A DNA stretch of 64,000 bases from Saprospiraceae bacterium (GTDB taxonomy: Bacteria; Bacteroidota; Bacteroidia; Chitinophagales; Saprospiraceae). Both the position numbers and the translations under genes were made by a program. This document shows positions 36,238-45,009 of this stretch, piece by piece. The first letter of the stretch is position 1, and every line of letters begins with the position of its first letter. The notes beneath the pieces are model-generated. The model made no database searches, was not told the origin of the DNA, and was given only the letters and a program-made list of their open reading frames with translations. The stretch spans positions 1-64,000 of the forward strand of contig JAHDHL010000018.1 of assembly GCA_020631355.1 (NCBI GenBank), written 5' to 3'.

Positions 36238-38010
36238 TTTTACCCATTTCCGGGTCGTGATTTGAGTTCCATTATCCAATAAGCTGATTTGATAGATACC
36301 GATAGGTAAGTGGGATAACCCTATCTCATGATGACTTGTGGTATTTTGATGTTGTAGGATGCCTTGGGTAACCAATTGGCCATGCATGTTCGTAATCTGG
36401 AAACCTAGGGAGCGCCCCATAGGTCCCGTTACCTTGAATCCTAAGCTAGGACTAGGATTGGGAAGAATATCCAACATGATATTTTGTTGGGTTAGATGAT
36501 GGGTGGATGTTGGGTCGGATACCGTTTCCCCTTCCTCGAATCTGACGATTTGGTTACTGCCTACATCATAATAGTTATCCACTATTCCACTCAACCAACT
36601 GACCTGAATGGAATCAACCATGTTGTTGTCCCTGAGACCAAAATGAAGCTGATTGGAATTCTGGGCCAGAAAAGCTTCCCCGCATAGGAGATAACGGGTC
36701 AGTACTGCATCTCCTACAAATACCCTGACCCATGTTCCGATTCCCATGGAATTACTCTGGGTTCCCTTGAGTTCTACTTTTAGCCAATTCTGACTATTCG
36801 CCACCTTGTTTTCAAAAAGTCGGTGATGGAATGGGTCGGAAGACTGGACGAAGACATCCAGCAAGCCGTCATTGTTAAAGTCACCAAAGGCATTCCCGTA
36901 AAGATTCGTAGGTGACTCACCAAAAGGAACGATATGCTTTGTGAAATTCCCACTCTCTTGTATGTAATAGAAACTGGTATCTACTGTGGTAATTTTATTC
37001 TGGATAAAACCAGTGGATACGAATAAGTCCAAATCCAAATCATTATCAATATCCATGAAATTTCCTCCCCAACTCGTCTTATTATGGAGTAGATTGTATT
37101 CCTCGGCCATGTTGGTAAAGGATGCATTCCCATCATTGACCAAAAGTGCATTTCCATCAGGCGTATTGGTGATGTATATGTCAAGGTCATTGTCATTGTC
37201 AAAATCGGCCACACCCGTATTCATGGCACTGATGGCGATATCCGCATCAGAATTGCCTGCAATGTCCAGGAATATGTTATCACCCCAATTCCTGAATAAT
37301 ACATTCTTATAAACAGTACGGTCGTTGGCCAGGTAAATATCTTGTAATCCGTCTTGGTCAAAATCGGCGATGGCCGTACAGAATGAGAGTTTAAGACTAT
37401 CGGCTGTTCCTGAGAGGAATGTAATATCCTGAAAGGTGCCACCTACATTCTCATATAGGAAATTAGTGGTAAAATAGGGCTCTAATGCAATGTAGGTATG
37501 ATTGGAAATGTACAAGTCCAGATCACCGTCATTATCAATATCACCGAATGACGCACCATAAGTAAGGTCATCCACGATATTCAGTCCGGAACTGGCGGTT
37601 ATATCCGTAAATGTGAGGTTGCCATCGTTCCTGAATAAACGGTTCTGGCCCACCAGCACACCGATGAACAAGTCCAAGTCGGAATCATTATCATAATCCA
37701 CCCAGAGTATTTGTCTAACATCGCTGGTATCATCAACCAAGGCGTTGACAGGTTCCAAACTTCCGTTGTTATTGATGAAGAACATGAGTGGTTCTCCCGA
37801 GCTGGTCCCAAGTGTCAGGTCATCCCATCCATCTTGATTGAAATCCACAAAACTGATTCCTCCTGCTCCCCAAAGGAGGTCGTCTCCAAAGGTATAGTTG
37901 CCACTAAGGAAAGGTTCGACTGATTCGAAATGGTTTGATTGTGCAGTAGCACTCAATCCGAATGTAATGGAAAGGATAAGGAGTTGAATATTGTATATCA
38001 ACTTTTTCAT
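36229..38010 (-). CDS. Exported VCBS/FG-GAP repeat protein with ASPIC/UnbV domain and T9SS tail
   Basis: This 593-residue protein has a signal peptide (about 1-23, ending ATAQ). It then carries about six FG-GAP/VCBS-type repeats with calcium-binding Dx(D/N)xDxxxD loops (DFNQDGWDDL, DYDNDSDLDL, DIDNDGDLDL, DFDQDGLQDI, DFDNDNDLDI, DIDNDLDLDL, DFNNDGLLDV), forming a beta-propeller. An ASPIC/UnbV domain occupies about 420-500 (GIGTWVRVFVGD, QLHFGLRDN, QVSWLSG). A type A T9SS sorting domain ends it (LDILPNPSP, ITNMHGQLV, GIYQISLL). This is the CRTAC1-like layout common in marine Bacteroidota surface proteins. A role in adhesion or polysaccharide contact is inferred. Confidence 0.88.
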   Translation of the reverse strand: MKKLIYNIQLLILSITFGLSATAQSNHFESVEPFLSGNYTFGDDLLWGAGGISFVDFNQDGWDDLTLGTSSGEPLMFFINNNGSLEPVNALVDDTSDVRQILWVDYDNDSDLDLFIGVLVGQNRLFRNDGNLTFTDITASSGLNIVDDLTYGASFGDIDNDGDLDLYISNHTYIALEPYFTTNFLYENVGGTFQDITFLSGTADSLKLSFCTAIADFDQDGLQDIYLANDRTVYKNVLFRNWGDNIFLDIAGNSDADIAISAMNTGVADFDNDNDLDIYITNTPDGNALLVNDGNASFTNMAEEYNLLHNKTSWGGNFMDIDNDLDLDLFVSTGFIQNKITTVDTSFYYIQESGNFTKHIVPFGESPTNLYGNAFGDFNNDGLLDVFVQSSDPFHHRLFENKVANSQNWLKVELKGTQSNSMGIGTWVRVFVGDAVLTRYLLCGEAFLAQNSNQLHFGLRDNNMVDSIQVSWLSGIVDNYYDVGSNQIVRFEEGETVSDPTSTHHLTQQNIMLDILPNPSPSLGFKVTGPMGRSLGFQITNMHGQLVTQGILQHQNTTSHHEIGLSHLPIGIYQISLLDNGTQITTRKWVKSR

Positions 38011-38131
38011 CGCAGTTTGATTTATATCATTGGGATATGGTCGTGGAAATTAAAATTAAGATTTTTAATGCAGAATTGAATTATCAATGGACTAAAGTCC
38101 CACCTTTGTAAACGGATTATATATATCAGAT

Positions 38132-39178
38132 ATGTTGGAAAAGCATCACTTGTGGTTATTGTTGGTTGTTATTTTTGCTGTTAGTGCCTGTTCTAAGAAA
38201 GTATACAGGCCTGCGAGCCAAACCGAAAGGCGGAGCCAGACCACTGCTCCCGATTATGATAAGCTTGAATTCTGGGCAGCCCATCCGGATAAGAAAGATA
38301 ATGCGGATAGAACCCCGGGGAATCTGTTCGAAGACAACCAGTCAACTGCGGCTGTGGATGTCTTTTATATATATCCCACCATCTACACAGGAAAAAAAGG
38401 ACAAGACCAATGGAATGCTCCTGTGGATGATCCTGAATTCAACAAGAGTGTGGACGAGACAGCCATTTTGAATCAGGCGAGTATCTTCAATGGTGCGGGT
38501 AAGATATATGCGCCCAGATATAGGCAGGCACATCTTCATGCCTACTTTTCAAAGGATAGGGAAGCGAGTAAGGAAGCCTTTGCATTGGCCTACGAGGATG
38601 TCAGGTCTGCATTCGAATATTATCTTGAACATTATAATAATGGCCGGCCTTTCATCATAGCGTCCCATAGCCAAGGTACGACGCATGCAGGGCCATTGAT
38701 GCGGGAATTTTTGGATGGTAAGCCCTTGGGTAAACAATTGGTGGCAGCCTATGTCGTGGGTATAGAGGTACCTGCCGATTATTTTGATGAGATTAAGCCC
38801 TGCTTAGGCCCGGAGGATACCGGATGTTTTTGCAGCTGGAGGACATGGCAAAGGGATTACCTGCCAAGGAATCACAAGAAAGGGAATAATTATGTAGTGA
38901 CGAATCCATTAAATTGGACAATAGAAACAACTTATGCATCAGCTGACTTGAATCAGGGTGGGGTATTATATAATTTTAAGAAAGGCGTAAAGAAAAAATT
39001 AGTGGATGCCCAAGTGCATGATGGTGTACTTTGGGTGAAGAAACCTAAGTTTTTTGGTAGTATGTTCATTAAGATGAAGAATTATCATGTAGGGGATTAT
39101 AATTTGTTTTATGTGAATGTGCGGAACAATGCCATATTAAGAGCTAAGAAATTCTTGGAACAGCAGAAATCGGAATAA
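38132..39178 (+). CDS. DUF3089 lipoprotein, alpha/beta-hydrolase-like
   Basis: This 348-residue lipoprotein has its lipidation Cys in FAVSACSKK (Cys 20). The rest matches the DUF3089 family: VDVFYIYPTIYTGKKG, then an alpha/beta-hydrolase nucleophile elbow FIIASHSQGTTHA (Ser in SHSQG), followed by QLVAAYVVGIEVP. Such proteins are thought to be serine hydrolases of unknown substrate. The stop codon directly abuts the TTG start of aroQ, so the two genes are translated from one message. Confidence 0.82.
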   Translation: MLEKHHLWLLLVVIFAVSACSKKVYRPASQTERRSQTTAPDYDKLEFWAAHPDKKDNADRTPGNLFEDNQSTAAVDVFYIYPTIYTGKKGQDQWNAPVDDPEFNKSVDETAILNQASIFNGAGKIYAPRYRQAHLHAYFSKDREASKEAFALAYEDVRSAFEYYLEHYNNGRPFIIASHSQGTTHAGPLMREFLDGKPLGKQLVAAYVVGIEVPADYFDEIKPCLGPEDTGCFCSWRTWQRDYLPRNHKKGNNYVVTNPLNWTIETTYASADLNQGGVLYNFKKGVKKKLVDAQVHDGVLWVKKPKFFGSMFIKMKNYHVGDYNLFYVNVRNNAILRAKKFLEQQKSE

Positions 39179-39598
39179 TTGAAGAAGATAGCTATCATCA
39201 ACGGTCCCAATCTCAATCTATTGGGAAAACGTGAACCTGAAATCTACGGGCATCAGTCATTTGATGATGTATTGGATGAGTTGAGGCCCCGTTTCCCTGG
39301 AATGGAAATTCATTATTTCCAGAGTAACCACGAGGGAGCCATCCTGGATTATTTGCATGATATCGGATTCGGTATGGATGGAATCATATTGAATGGAGGT
39401 GCATATACACATACTTCGATAGCCATCGCGGATGCCATCGCAGCGATTAGTACGCCTGTATTGGAGGTTCATATTTCTAATGTTCATGCAAGGGAAGCGT
39501 TCAGGCACCATTCCTATTTTTCAGTCCATTGCGTAGGTGTGATTGTGGGATTGGGTATGAAAGGTTATGAATTGGCACTACAATACTTTAACGAATAA
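39179..39598 (+). CDS. aroQ: 3-dehydroquinate dehydratase, type II
   Basis: This 139-residue enzyme dehydrates 3-dehydroquinate to 3-dehydroshikimate in the shikimate pathway; type II enzymes form dodecamers. Signature blocks are all present: INGPNLNLLGKREPEIYG with the catalytic Tyr in its last residues, FQSNHEGAILDYLHD, ILNGGAYTHTSIAIADAI, and VHISNVHAREAFRHHSYFS with the catalytic His-Arg region. The start is a TTG at 39179 immediately after the upstream TAA, giving the family-typical MKKIAIINGPN end. No other aro genes are adjacent. Confidence 0.96.
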   Translation: MKKIAIINGPNLNLLGKREPEIYGHQSFDDVLDELRPRFPGMEIHYFQSNHEGAILDYLHDIGFGMDGIILNGGAYTHTSIAIADAIAAISTPVLEVHISNVHAREAFRHHSYFSVHCVGVIVGLGMKGYELALQYFNE

Positions 39599-39636
39599 AT
39601 CAGACGCCCGGTCTAGTTCGGGTATGAAATATAAAT

Positions 39637-40170
39637 ATGGACAAGGAACACATTACTAGAATCATCAACGAGATGCTTCCTGGTTTGACATTCTTTTACA
39701 GGGATGCGGATTTGCCTGATGAAATCGTTTCAAAGTATCAGAAAAGACAAATTCTGCGAAGTGGAATATTCACGGATGTTTCCGGAATGGGTGGCAAGTT
39801 GGTGAGTAATACCCGTTTCCTGATTGCGTCTAATAAGGCCATTCCCCTCTACCAACTGAATCCGATGGTTTCCAAATGGATGATGCATACCATCAATATG
39901 AATAGTTACTTTCAGATTCTGGATATCATTAGGGAGGAGGACAAGACCCAAATCCTACTGATTCAGATACCCAAGGAGGGTGTTGCGTTGTTCCAATCCG
40001 CTTGGATTAACATCTTGGACGATATTGTGGCCAAGGGGAGGGAGAGCTTCGAACAGAAGAAAACAATGGAACCCATTCCTGCACTTCAGGAAGACGAATG
40101 GATTAATCGGACGGCTTTTCCGATAGGAATGGATGGGAATAACGAATTCTTCGACTTGTCCGAAGAATAA
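39637..40170 (+). CDS. Hypothetical cytoplasmic protein
   Basis: This 177-residue protein has no signal or membrane helix. It has alternating hydrophobic strands and helices (MVSKWMMHTINMNSYFQILD, KTQILLIQIPKEGVALFQS). It starts 38 nt after aroQ on the same strand and could be its operon partner. I do not recognise the family. The next gene's promoter begins 16 nt after its stop. Confidence 0.65.
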   Translation: MDKEHITRIINEMLPGLTFFYRDADLPDEIVSKYQKRQILRSGIFTDVSGMGGKLVSNTRFLIASNKAIPLYQLNPMVSKWMMHTINMNSYFQILDIIREEDKTQILLIQIPKEGVALFQSAWINILDDIVAKGRESFEQKKTMEPIPALQEDEWINRTAFPIGMDGNNEFFDLSEE

Positions 40171-40186
40171 GCATCGTGTCCAAACT

Positions 40187-40217
40187 TTTGTAAACAGTCA
40201 GCATTCGCTTACCTTTG
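40187..40217 (+). promoter_or_regulatory. Consensus Bacteroidota promoter of the 40241 membrane protein
   Basis: TTTG at 40187-40190 and TACCTTTG at 40210-40217 are separated by exactly 19 nt, a textbook TTTG-N19-TAnnTTTG promoter. It places the transcription start about 17 nt before the ATG at 40241, which rules out the longer frame beginning at 40133. Confidence 0.8.
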
Positions 40218-40240
40218 TCCTACAACCAAATACGAATTCC

Positions 40241-40891
40241 ATGAGAGTGATTGCGCATGCAATATCCTATGTGTTCCATCCCTTGTTCGTGATGACTTAT
40301 ATCATGCTTCTGATTGCATGGATCAATCCGTATTTGTTTGGGGTTTACCATCCCACGAATTCCCGTATCGTAGCCCTTATCATGATGGTATTTGCTTACA
40401 CATTCCTTATTCCGGCATGCACGTCGGTCATGATGAAATATCTGGGATTCATAGAGTCCTTGGAAATGCAGGATAGAAAGGAACGCATCGGTCCACTCAT
40501 CGTTTGTATGGTTTGTTACTTTATGATGAGTTACATGTTTTATAGGAATGCGGAGATTCCGAATGCCTGTACCATTTTTATGGTAGGTTCCTCCATCGCA
40601 CTGAGTGTGGCATTCTTCATTAATTTGTTCTCTAAAATCAGTTTGCATGCCCTGGGAATGGGCGGATTATTGGGGATGGTGGTCATCACTATGATTTATT
40701 TCAGTTATGGGACCTTTACCATTGCAGGATTCTCAATGAGCATGAACGCGCTCCTGATGTTGGTCATCATTCTGAGTGGATTGGTAGGAACTTCCCGCTT
40801 ATTATTGGAGGCCCATGAGCCGATGGATTTGTATGGTGGTTTTTTTATTGGGTTTGGTACCCAATTCTTAGCATTGAGTCTCCTTTCCTAG
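40241..40891 (+). CDS. Conserved multi-pass membrane protein
   Basis: The ATG at 40241 is chosen because a consensus promoter lies just upstream. The 216-residue product has about six hydrophobic segments (VFHPLFVMTYIMLLIAW, RIVALIMMVFAYTFLIPA, PLIVCMVCYFMMSYMF, ALSVAFFINLF, LLGMVVITMIYFSYG, ALLMLVIILSGLVG). The overall look resembles PAP2-like inner-membrane proteins of Bacteroidota, but I cannot find the KxxxxxxRP and SRxxxxxH phosphatase motifs, so no enzymatic role is supported. It is transcribed alone. Confidence 0.75.
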   Translation: MRVIAHAISYVFHPLFVMTYIMLLIAWINPYLFGVYHPTNSRIVALIMMVFAYTFLIPACTSVMMKYLGFIESLEMQDRKERIGPLIVCMVCYFMMSYMFYRNAEIPNACTIFMVGSSIALSVAFFINLFSKISLHALGMGGLLGMVVITMIYFSYGTFTIAGFSMSMNALLMLVIILSGLVGTSRLLLEAHEPMDLYGGFFIGFGTQFLALSLLS

Positions 40892-40958
40892 CCTCCTTTC
40901 GAAATTAGTCTTATATTTCAATAACCAATTTTATTCATCCATCAAATCTGATAGTACG

Positions 40959-41288
40959 ATGTTGGTGAAGAAGAAGAATTATGTTCTGGAATCCTTTAAG
41001 TATGTCCAATGTACGGTAAGGAAAGTAATGATAAAGAAAGGACTCATCCAAAGAATGGATATGCAATCCTCCATTGTGGACGAAATGAGGATTAAGGATA
41101 CGATATGTACCCAATCAATCATTACCAAAACCAATTTGAGTGAGAGTCAAATCAAGAAATCCGATTTATCCCATGTGGAAATCACGGATTGTAATATAGA
41201 GGGGTTGAGAATCAATGGCCATTTGGTCACCGAACTCATCAGGGAAAAGGAAAATAATCTGATTATAAAGGACGATAGGTTGCTATGA
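40959..41288 (+). CDS. Small pentapeptide-repeat-like protein
   Basis: This 109-residue protein has an Ile/Ser/Asp periodicity every five residues (SSIVDEMRIKDTICTQSIIT, NLSESQIKKSDLSHVEITD, CNIEGLRINGHLV) that fits a right-handed quadrilateral beta-helix. The CNIEGLRINGHLVTELI end is like the terminal rung of small pentapeptide proteins. It has no signal and is presumably cytoplasmic. Function cannot be inferred. Its last 26 bp overlap the convergent TPR gene. Confidence 0.65.
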   Translation: MLVKKKNYVLESFKYVQCTVRKVMIKKGLIQRMDMQSSIVDEMRIKDTICTQSIITKTNLSESQIKKSDLSHVEITDCNIEGLRINGHLVTELIREKENNLIIKDDRLL

Positions 41289-42666
41289 GTCCCATCACCT
41301 CTGTATCATTGCCTAAATCCGGACACAATTCCAAAAGGGAGGAATGCATGTTGTAATTCTCATCCATGGCTTGTTGCAAAACGGATAATCCCTCTTGCCT
41401 GTTGCCGGTTCTGAAGCAGTATGCAGCATGGCAATATTTCAATTCCGTACCGAATGTATTGGCAAATGCGGCCTGGATATTATCAAATGCTTCTTCGAAG
41501 CGATTCTCATCCATGAGGAATGTGATGTTCCTAATCCAATACTCACTGATTTCAGGAGCCAACTCTATAGCCTTATTGAATGCATCCGATGCGGCTGTGA
41601 TATCACCCATCAGATAGTAAGCCTCACCCATGGCTGCGGCATATTCCTCGCGTCTGCAATCCAATCTGCTGGCTTTGTTGAATGCTTCCAATGCTTGCAT
41701 CGGAGAAGTCATTTCCATGAAACAAAGTCCCTTACCATAGAAGCTCTCGGGATTGTCCGGGGCATAGTAGGCCGCTTCGTTGAATGATAATAGGGCATTG
41801 GTGTAATCTTTCATGATGTAAAGACACTGCCCCTTTCCTGTATAGAGTTCCCCATCTTTTGGCCAGAAGACAAGTGCATCCTCATAATAGGAAAGCGCAA
41901 CTTGGTATTTCCCTACCTTGATGAGTACCTCAGCACAATCCAAATAGGCTTGGTAAAAGAATTTATCAATGACAAATGCATATTCGAAAGAAGTAATGGC
42001 ATTCTCATAATCCTTGGTATACCAGTAGGAGTGTCCCAGGTTATACCAAGCTATCGACGAATATGGACGTTCGTCCAAGTATTTTTCTAGGAAAAGAATA
42101 TGTTCCTGATGCTTCAGACAGAATTCTGTACACAATCCCAAGCGTTCAAGGATATCCTCGTTGTCCAGATCTGCTTCCAATGCCCTGCACAATGCATTGA
42201 ACATGTCGTCATGCCTGTCCAGATTTTCATAAATGGTGGCAAAACAAAGGTGAACATTACTCATGTCACTCCCATCCAGTTTCCCCATGCTATTGAGGGT
42301 CTCCTTAGCAGCATCGTACCGGCCCATTTCTATAAGGATACGGGCCTTGAGTAAGAAACTATTGGTATCTGATGGATTTAGGGATACGGCATTGTCAAGT
42401 TCATACAAGGCTCCTGCATACTCTTTATTCAGATAAAGCAATTCTGCCTTGATATAAATCATCTGTGATGAGAATGGATGGAAGTGGATGCCCCACTCAA
42501 TCAAATCGAGTGCAACAGGTATTTTTTCATCTGCAATGAAGTAGTCAACTAGATCCTCCACGACCGTTTCCTCATAGAAGCATACCGTTCCCTTTTGTGA
42601 CATGACCATAAACTGGTTTGCCAGTGTTCTGAGGTAGTTTCTATCCTTGTTAGTTTCTTCGTTCAT
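41263..42666 (-). CDS. Tetratricopeptide repeat protein
   Basis: This 467-residue cytoplasmic protein is built almost entirely of TPR helical hairpins, about eleven from residue 30 to 440. Examples include AWYNLGHSYWYTKDYENAITSFEYAFVID, QAYLDCAEVLIKVGKYQVALSYYEDAL and ESFYGKGLCFMEMTSPMQALEAFNKASRLD-type units with the W-LG-Y-A-F-A-P spacing. There is no signal peptide. TPR scaffolds mediate protein contacts; the partner is unknown. It stands alone, divergent from rplM across a 670-bp gap. Confidence 0.88.
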   Translation of the reverse strand: MNEETNKDRNYLRTLANQFMVMSQKGTVCFYEETVVEDLVDYFIADEKIPVALDLIEWGIHFHPFSSQMIYIKAELLYLNKEYAGALYELDNAVSLNPSDTNSFLLKARILIEMGRYDAAKETLNSMGKLDGSDMSNVHLCFATIYENLDRHDDMFNALCRALEADLDNEDILERLGLCTEFCLKHQEHILFLEKYLDERPYSSIAWYNLGHSYWYTKDYENAITSFEYAFVIDKFFYQAYLDCAEVLIKVGKYQVALSYYEDALVFWPKDGELYTGKGQCLYIMKDYTNALLSFNEAAYYAPDNPESFYGKGLCFMEMTSPMQALEAFNKASRLDCRREEYAAAMGEAYYLMGDITAASDAFNKAIELAPEISEYWIRNITFLMDENRFEEAFDNIQAAFANTFGTELKYCHAAYCFRTGNRQEGLSVLQQAMDENYNMHSSLLELCPDLGNDTEVMGLIATYRPL

Positions 42667-43278
42667 TATAATTTAATTATGCTGAAATAGTCAGAATATG
42701 AGATGTTTGTTCGCATCAGAATATAATGACCATTAAACACAAAACACGAGCCAATAATTGTATAACTTGTTAGTATTTAGGTTTTTATAAAATTTATAGT
42801 AATAGAAAAAAACTAAATACTTAAAAAAAATACGTGTAATTGACTCATTTGCACGACACTATACATTCTAAGAGTTCATGATGAAAATATAAGGATTTTC
42901 ATTTTAACCCTACATTAACAAATATAGCGTATTTGTGACATAATTTTTTGCATTGTAGATACATATTTTTTATACTGATTCATAAGTTTATTAATATGTC
43001 TGGCTTCTTGGCCACCTGATAATTTGTTTTTTTTGTTATATAAATTCAGATTCCTCAAAATCAGATTATTTACAACTTATATATGAGGTGAGGAGGAACG
43101 ATAGGAGTATGCCGGTCTCAGATTCGTAGATTTCGAACTTACTGATATCATCCATTTTGAGGACTTTTACTTGTTGCTTTTTTAAAATTGTGCGAAAATT
43201 TTACTGTTTTTCAGTGAGTTATAAAGGTGGAGTTAAAAAAAATGCTTGAAATTTGTTGTTTTATTGTAAAAGTAGCCC
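42667..43278. other. Long AT-rich intergenic region between TPR gene and rplM
   Basis: About 610 bases with no supportable gene or tRNA. A minus-strand -7-like box CAAATATA is at 42919-42926, which would give the TPR gene a leader of about 250 nt. A purine-rich patch occurs near 43085-43112. I see no hairpin strong enough to call a non-coding RNA. Confidence 0.5.
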
Positions 43279-43286
43279 TACTTTTG
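43279..43286 (+). promoter_or_regulatory. -7 box of the rplM ribosomal operon
   Basis: TACTTTTG matches TAnnTTTG, 50 nt before the rplM start. A TTTG lies 23 nt upstream, slightly longer than the optimal spacing. Confidence 0.65.
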
Positions 43287-43289
43287 CAG

Positions 43290-43303
43290 CCGCTTAATAG
43301 CGG
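43290..43303 (+). promoter_or_regulatory. Hairpin at the 5' end of the rplM transcript
   Basis: CCGCT pairs with AGCGG around TAAT, beginning at or next to the predicted transcription start. A leader RNA class associated with L13 genes has been described for Bacteroidia, so this may be part of an autoregulatory site for L13; that link is from memory and unverified here. Confidence 0.45.
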
Positions 43304-43336
43304 AGTATTATTTCATACGATTTAAAGCGTTTAAAA

Positions 43337-43780
43337 GTGGATACACTAAGTTATAAGACGAAATCGATAAGAAAAGAGGATGTAGAAAGAGATTGGTACA
43401 TTGTTGATGCTACCAACCTTACACTAGGTCGTCTTTCTAGTAAGATTGCCCAAGTATTGAGGGGCAAGCACAAGCCAAGTTTCACTCCACATGTGGATAC
43501 AGGTGATTATATCATCGTAATCAATGCAGAGAAAGTAAGGCTTACAGGTAATAAGTGGAATGCTAAGGAGTATATCCGTTACTCAGGATATCCGGGTGGA
43601 CAAAAGAGCAAGACTGCCAAGCAGATCTTGGATTCTAAGCCTACGGCAATCATTGAGAAATCTGTAAAAGGTATGTTGCCTAAGAACCGTTTGGGTAGGG
43701 CGATGTACAAGAAGCTTTTTGTTTATGCAGGTGCTGAGCATCCGCATGAAGCACAGAAGCCTCAGGAATTTAATTTTTAA
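43337..43780 (+). CDS. rplM: 50S ribosomal protein L13
   Basis: This 147-residue large-subunit protein contains the L13 signature regions [59 protein letters not shown] and [20 protein letters not shown]. The start is a GTG at 43337 that gives a Bacteroidota-typical N-terminal extension ([16 protein letters not shown]). It leads the operon with rpsI, rpsB and tsf, and is preceded by its own promoter and a 5' hairpin. Confidence 0.98.
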   Translation: MDTLSYKTKSIRKEDVERDWYIVDATNLTLGRLSSKIAQVLRGKHKPSFTPHVDTGDYIIVINAEKVRLTGNKWNAKEYIRYSGYPGGQKSKTAKQILDSKPTAIIEKSVKGMLPKNRLGRAMYKKLFVYAGAEHPHEAQKPQEFNF

Positions 43781-43801
43781 TAACAATTTATTATCACCGA
43801 T

Positions 43802-44188
43802 ATGGAAATGATCAATGCAACGGGTAGGAGAAAGGCATCAATTGCCCGTGTATATCTAACAAAGGGAGAAGGAAACATTACTGTGAATGGTAAGGAGTTG
43901 GACGTTTACTTCCCACAGACCCACATCCGCAATAAGGTCCTTGAGCCACTTCAGACTGTGGAGGTCGAGAACCTATATAATCTTAAGATTAATGTAAAAG
44001 GTGGAGGATTCAAAGGTCAGGCTGAAGCCATCCGTATGGGATTGTCCCGTGCCTTGGTGAAGTTGAACGAGGAATTCCGTCCTGCATTGAAGAGTAGGAA
44101 GTTCCTTTCTCGTGATGCTAGGGTTGTGGAAAGGAAGAAATACGGTAAGCCTAAGGCACGTAAGAGCTTCCAGTTCTCTAAGCGTTAA
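43802..44188 (+). CDS. rpsI: 30S ribosomal protein S9
   Basis: This 128-residue small-subunit protein begins MEMINATGRRKASIARVYL and ends with the conserved positively charged tail RKKYGKPKARKSFQFSKR, which reaches into the ribosomal P site and contacts tRNA. It follows rplM after 21 nt, the usual bacterial L13-S9 pairing. Confidence 0.98.
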   Translation: MEMINATGRRKASIARVYLTKGEGNITVNGKELDVYFPQTHIRNKVLEPLQTVEVENLYNLKINVKGGGFKGQAEAIRMGLSRALVKLNEEFRPALKSRKFLSRDARVVERKKYGKPKARKSFQFSKR

Positions 44189-44248
44189 TGGTACAACCTG
44201 TATCAACACCATTCTTATTTGTTTAAAAGCAGTAAATACTTTTCATAA

Positions 44249-44962
44249 ATGGAAAAGCCTAAATATCAAGATTTGTTGGATGCCGGTGTACACTTCGGAC
44301 ACCAGAAGAAGAAGTGGAATCCTAAGATGTTGCCATACATCTTCATGGAAAGAAAGGGTATCCATATTATAGACCTACACAGAACAATGGATTGCATGGA
44401 GGAAGCTGCCAATGCCATGAAGCAGATTGCTCGTTCAGGTAGGAAAATCATGTTCGTAGCTACTAAGAAGCAAGCTAGGATCATCGTTTCTGAAGCAGCA
44501 AGAAGTGTAGGAATGCCTTTCGTTACCGATCGTTGGTTGGGAGGTATGATGACCAACTTCGCAACCATCCGTAAGTCCATCAAAAAGATGAACAACATCG
44601 ACAAGATGTTGGGTGATGCGAATGTATCTATCACTAAGAAAGAGCGTTTGACCTTGACTCGTGAGAGAAACAAGATCGAAAAGGTAATGGGTGGTATCGC
44701 CAACCTGAACCGTTTGCCAGCAGCCATATTCATCGTGGATATCACTCACGAACACTTGGCATTGGCCGAGTCCCGTAAGTTGGGATTGCGTACGTTCGCA
44801 ATGGTGGATACGAATTCGAACCCAGGATTGGTGGATTTCCCGATTCCTGCGAATGATGATGCTTCCAAATCCATCAAGATGGTAACCGAATACATGGTTG
44901 CTGCCATCAAGGAAGGTTTGGACGAGCGTCAAAAGAACAAAGCAGAGGCAGCCGCTAAGTAA
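44249..44962 (+). CDS. rpsB: 30S ribosomal protein S2
   Basis: This 237-residue protein has the S2 blocks LLDAGVHFGHQKKKWNPKM, RNGIHIIDLHRT-like (KGIHIIDLHRTMDCM), FVATKKQARIIVSEAA, DRWLGGMMTNFATIRKSI and VDTNSNPGLVDFPIPANDDA. The alanine-rich end is typical. It is third in the rplM operon and is followed by tsf, the normal S2-EF-Ts coupling. Confidence 0.98.
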   Translation: MEKPKYQDLLDAGVHFGHQKKKWNPKMLPYIFMERKGIHIIDLHRTMDCMEEAANAMKQIARSGRKIMFVATKKQARIIVSEAARSVGMPFVTDRWLGGMMTNFATIRKSIKKMNNIDKMLGDANVSITKKERLTLTRERNKIEKVMGGIANLNRLPAAIFIVDITHEHLALAESRKLGLRTFAMVDTNSNPGLVDFPIPANDDASKSIKMVTEYMVAAIKEGLDERQKNKAEAAAK

Positions 44963-45009
44963 GCCGCCTTATCAATTTATATAACAATCATTTTAAATCA
45001 ATTAGAAAA

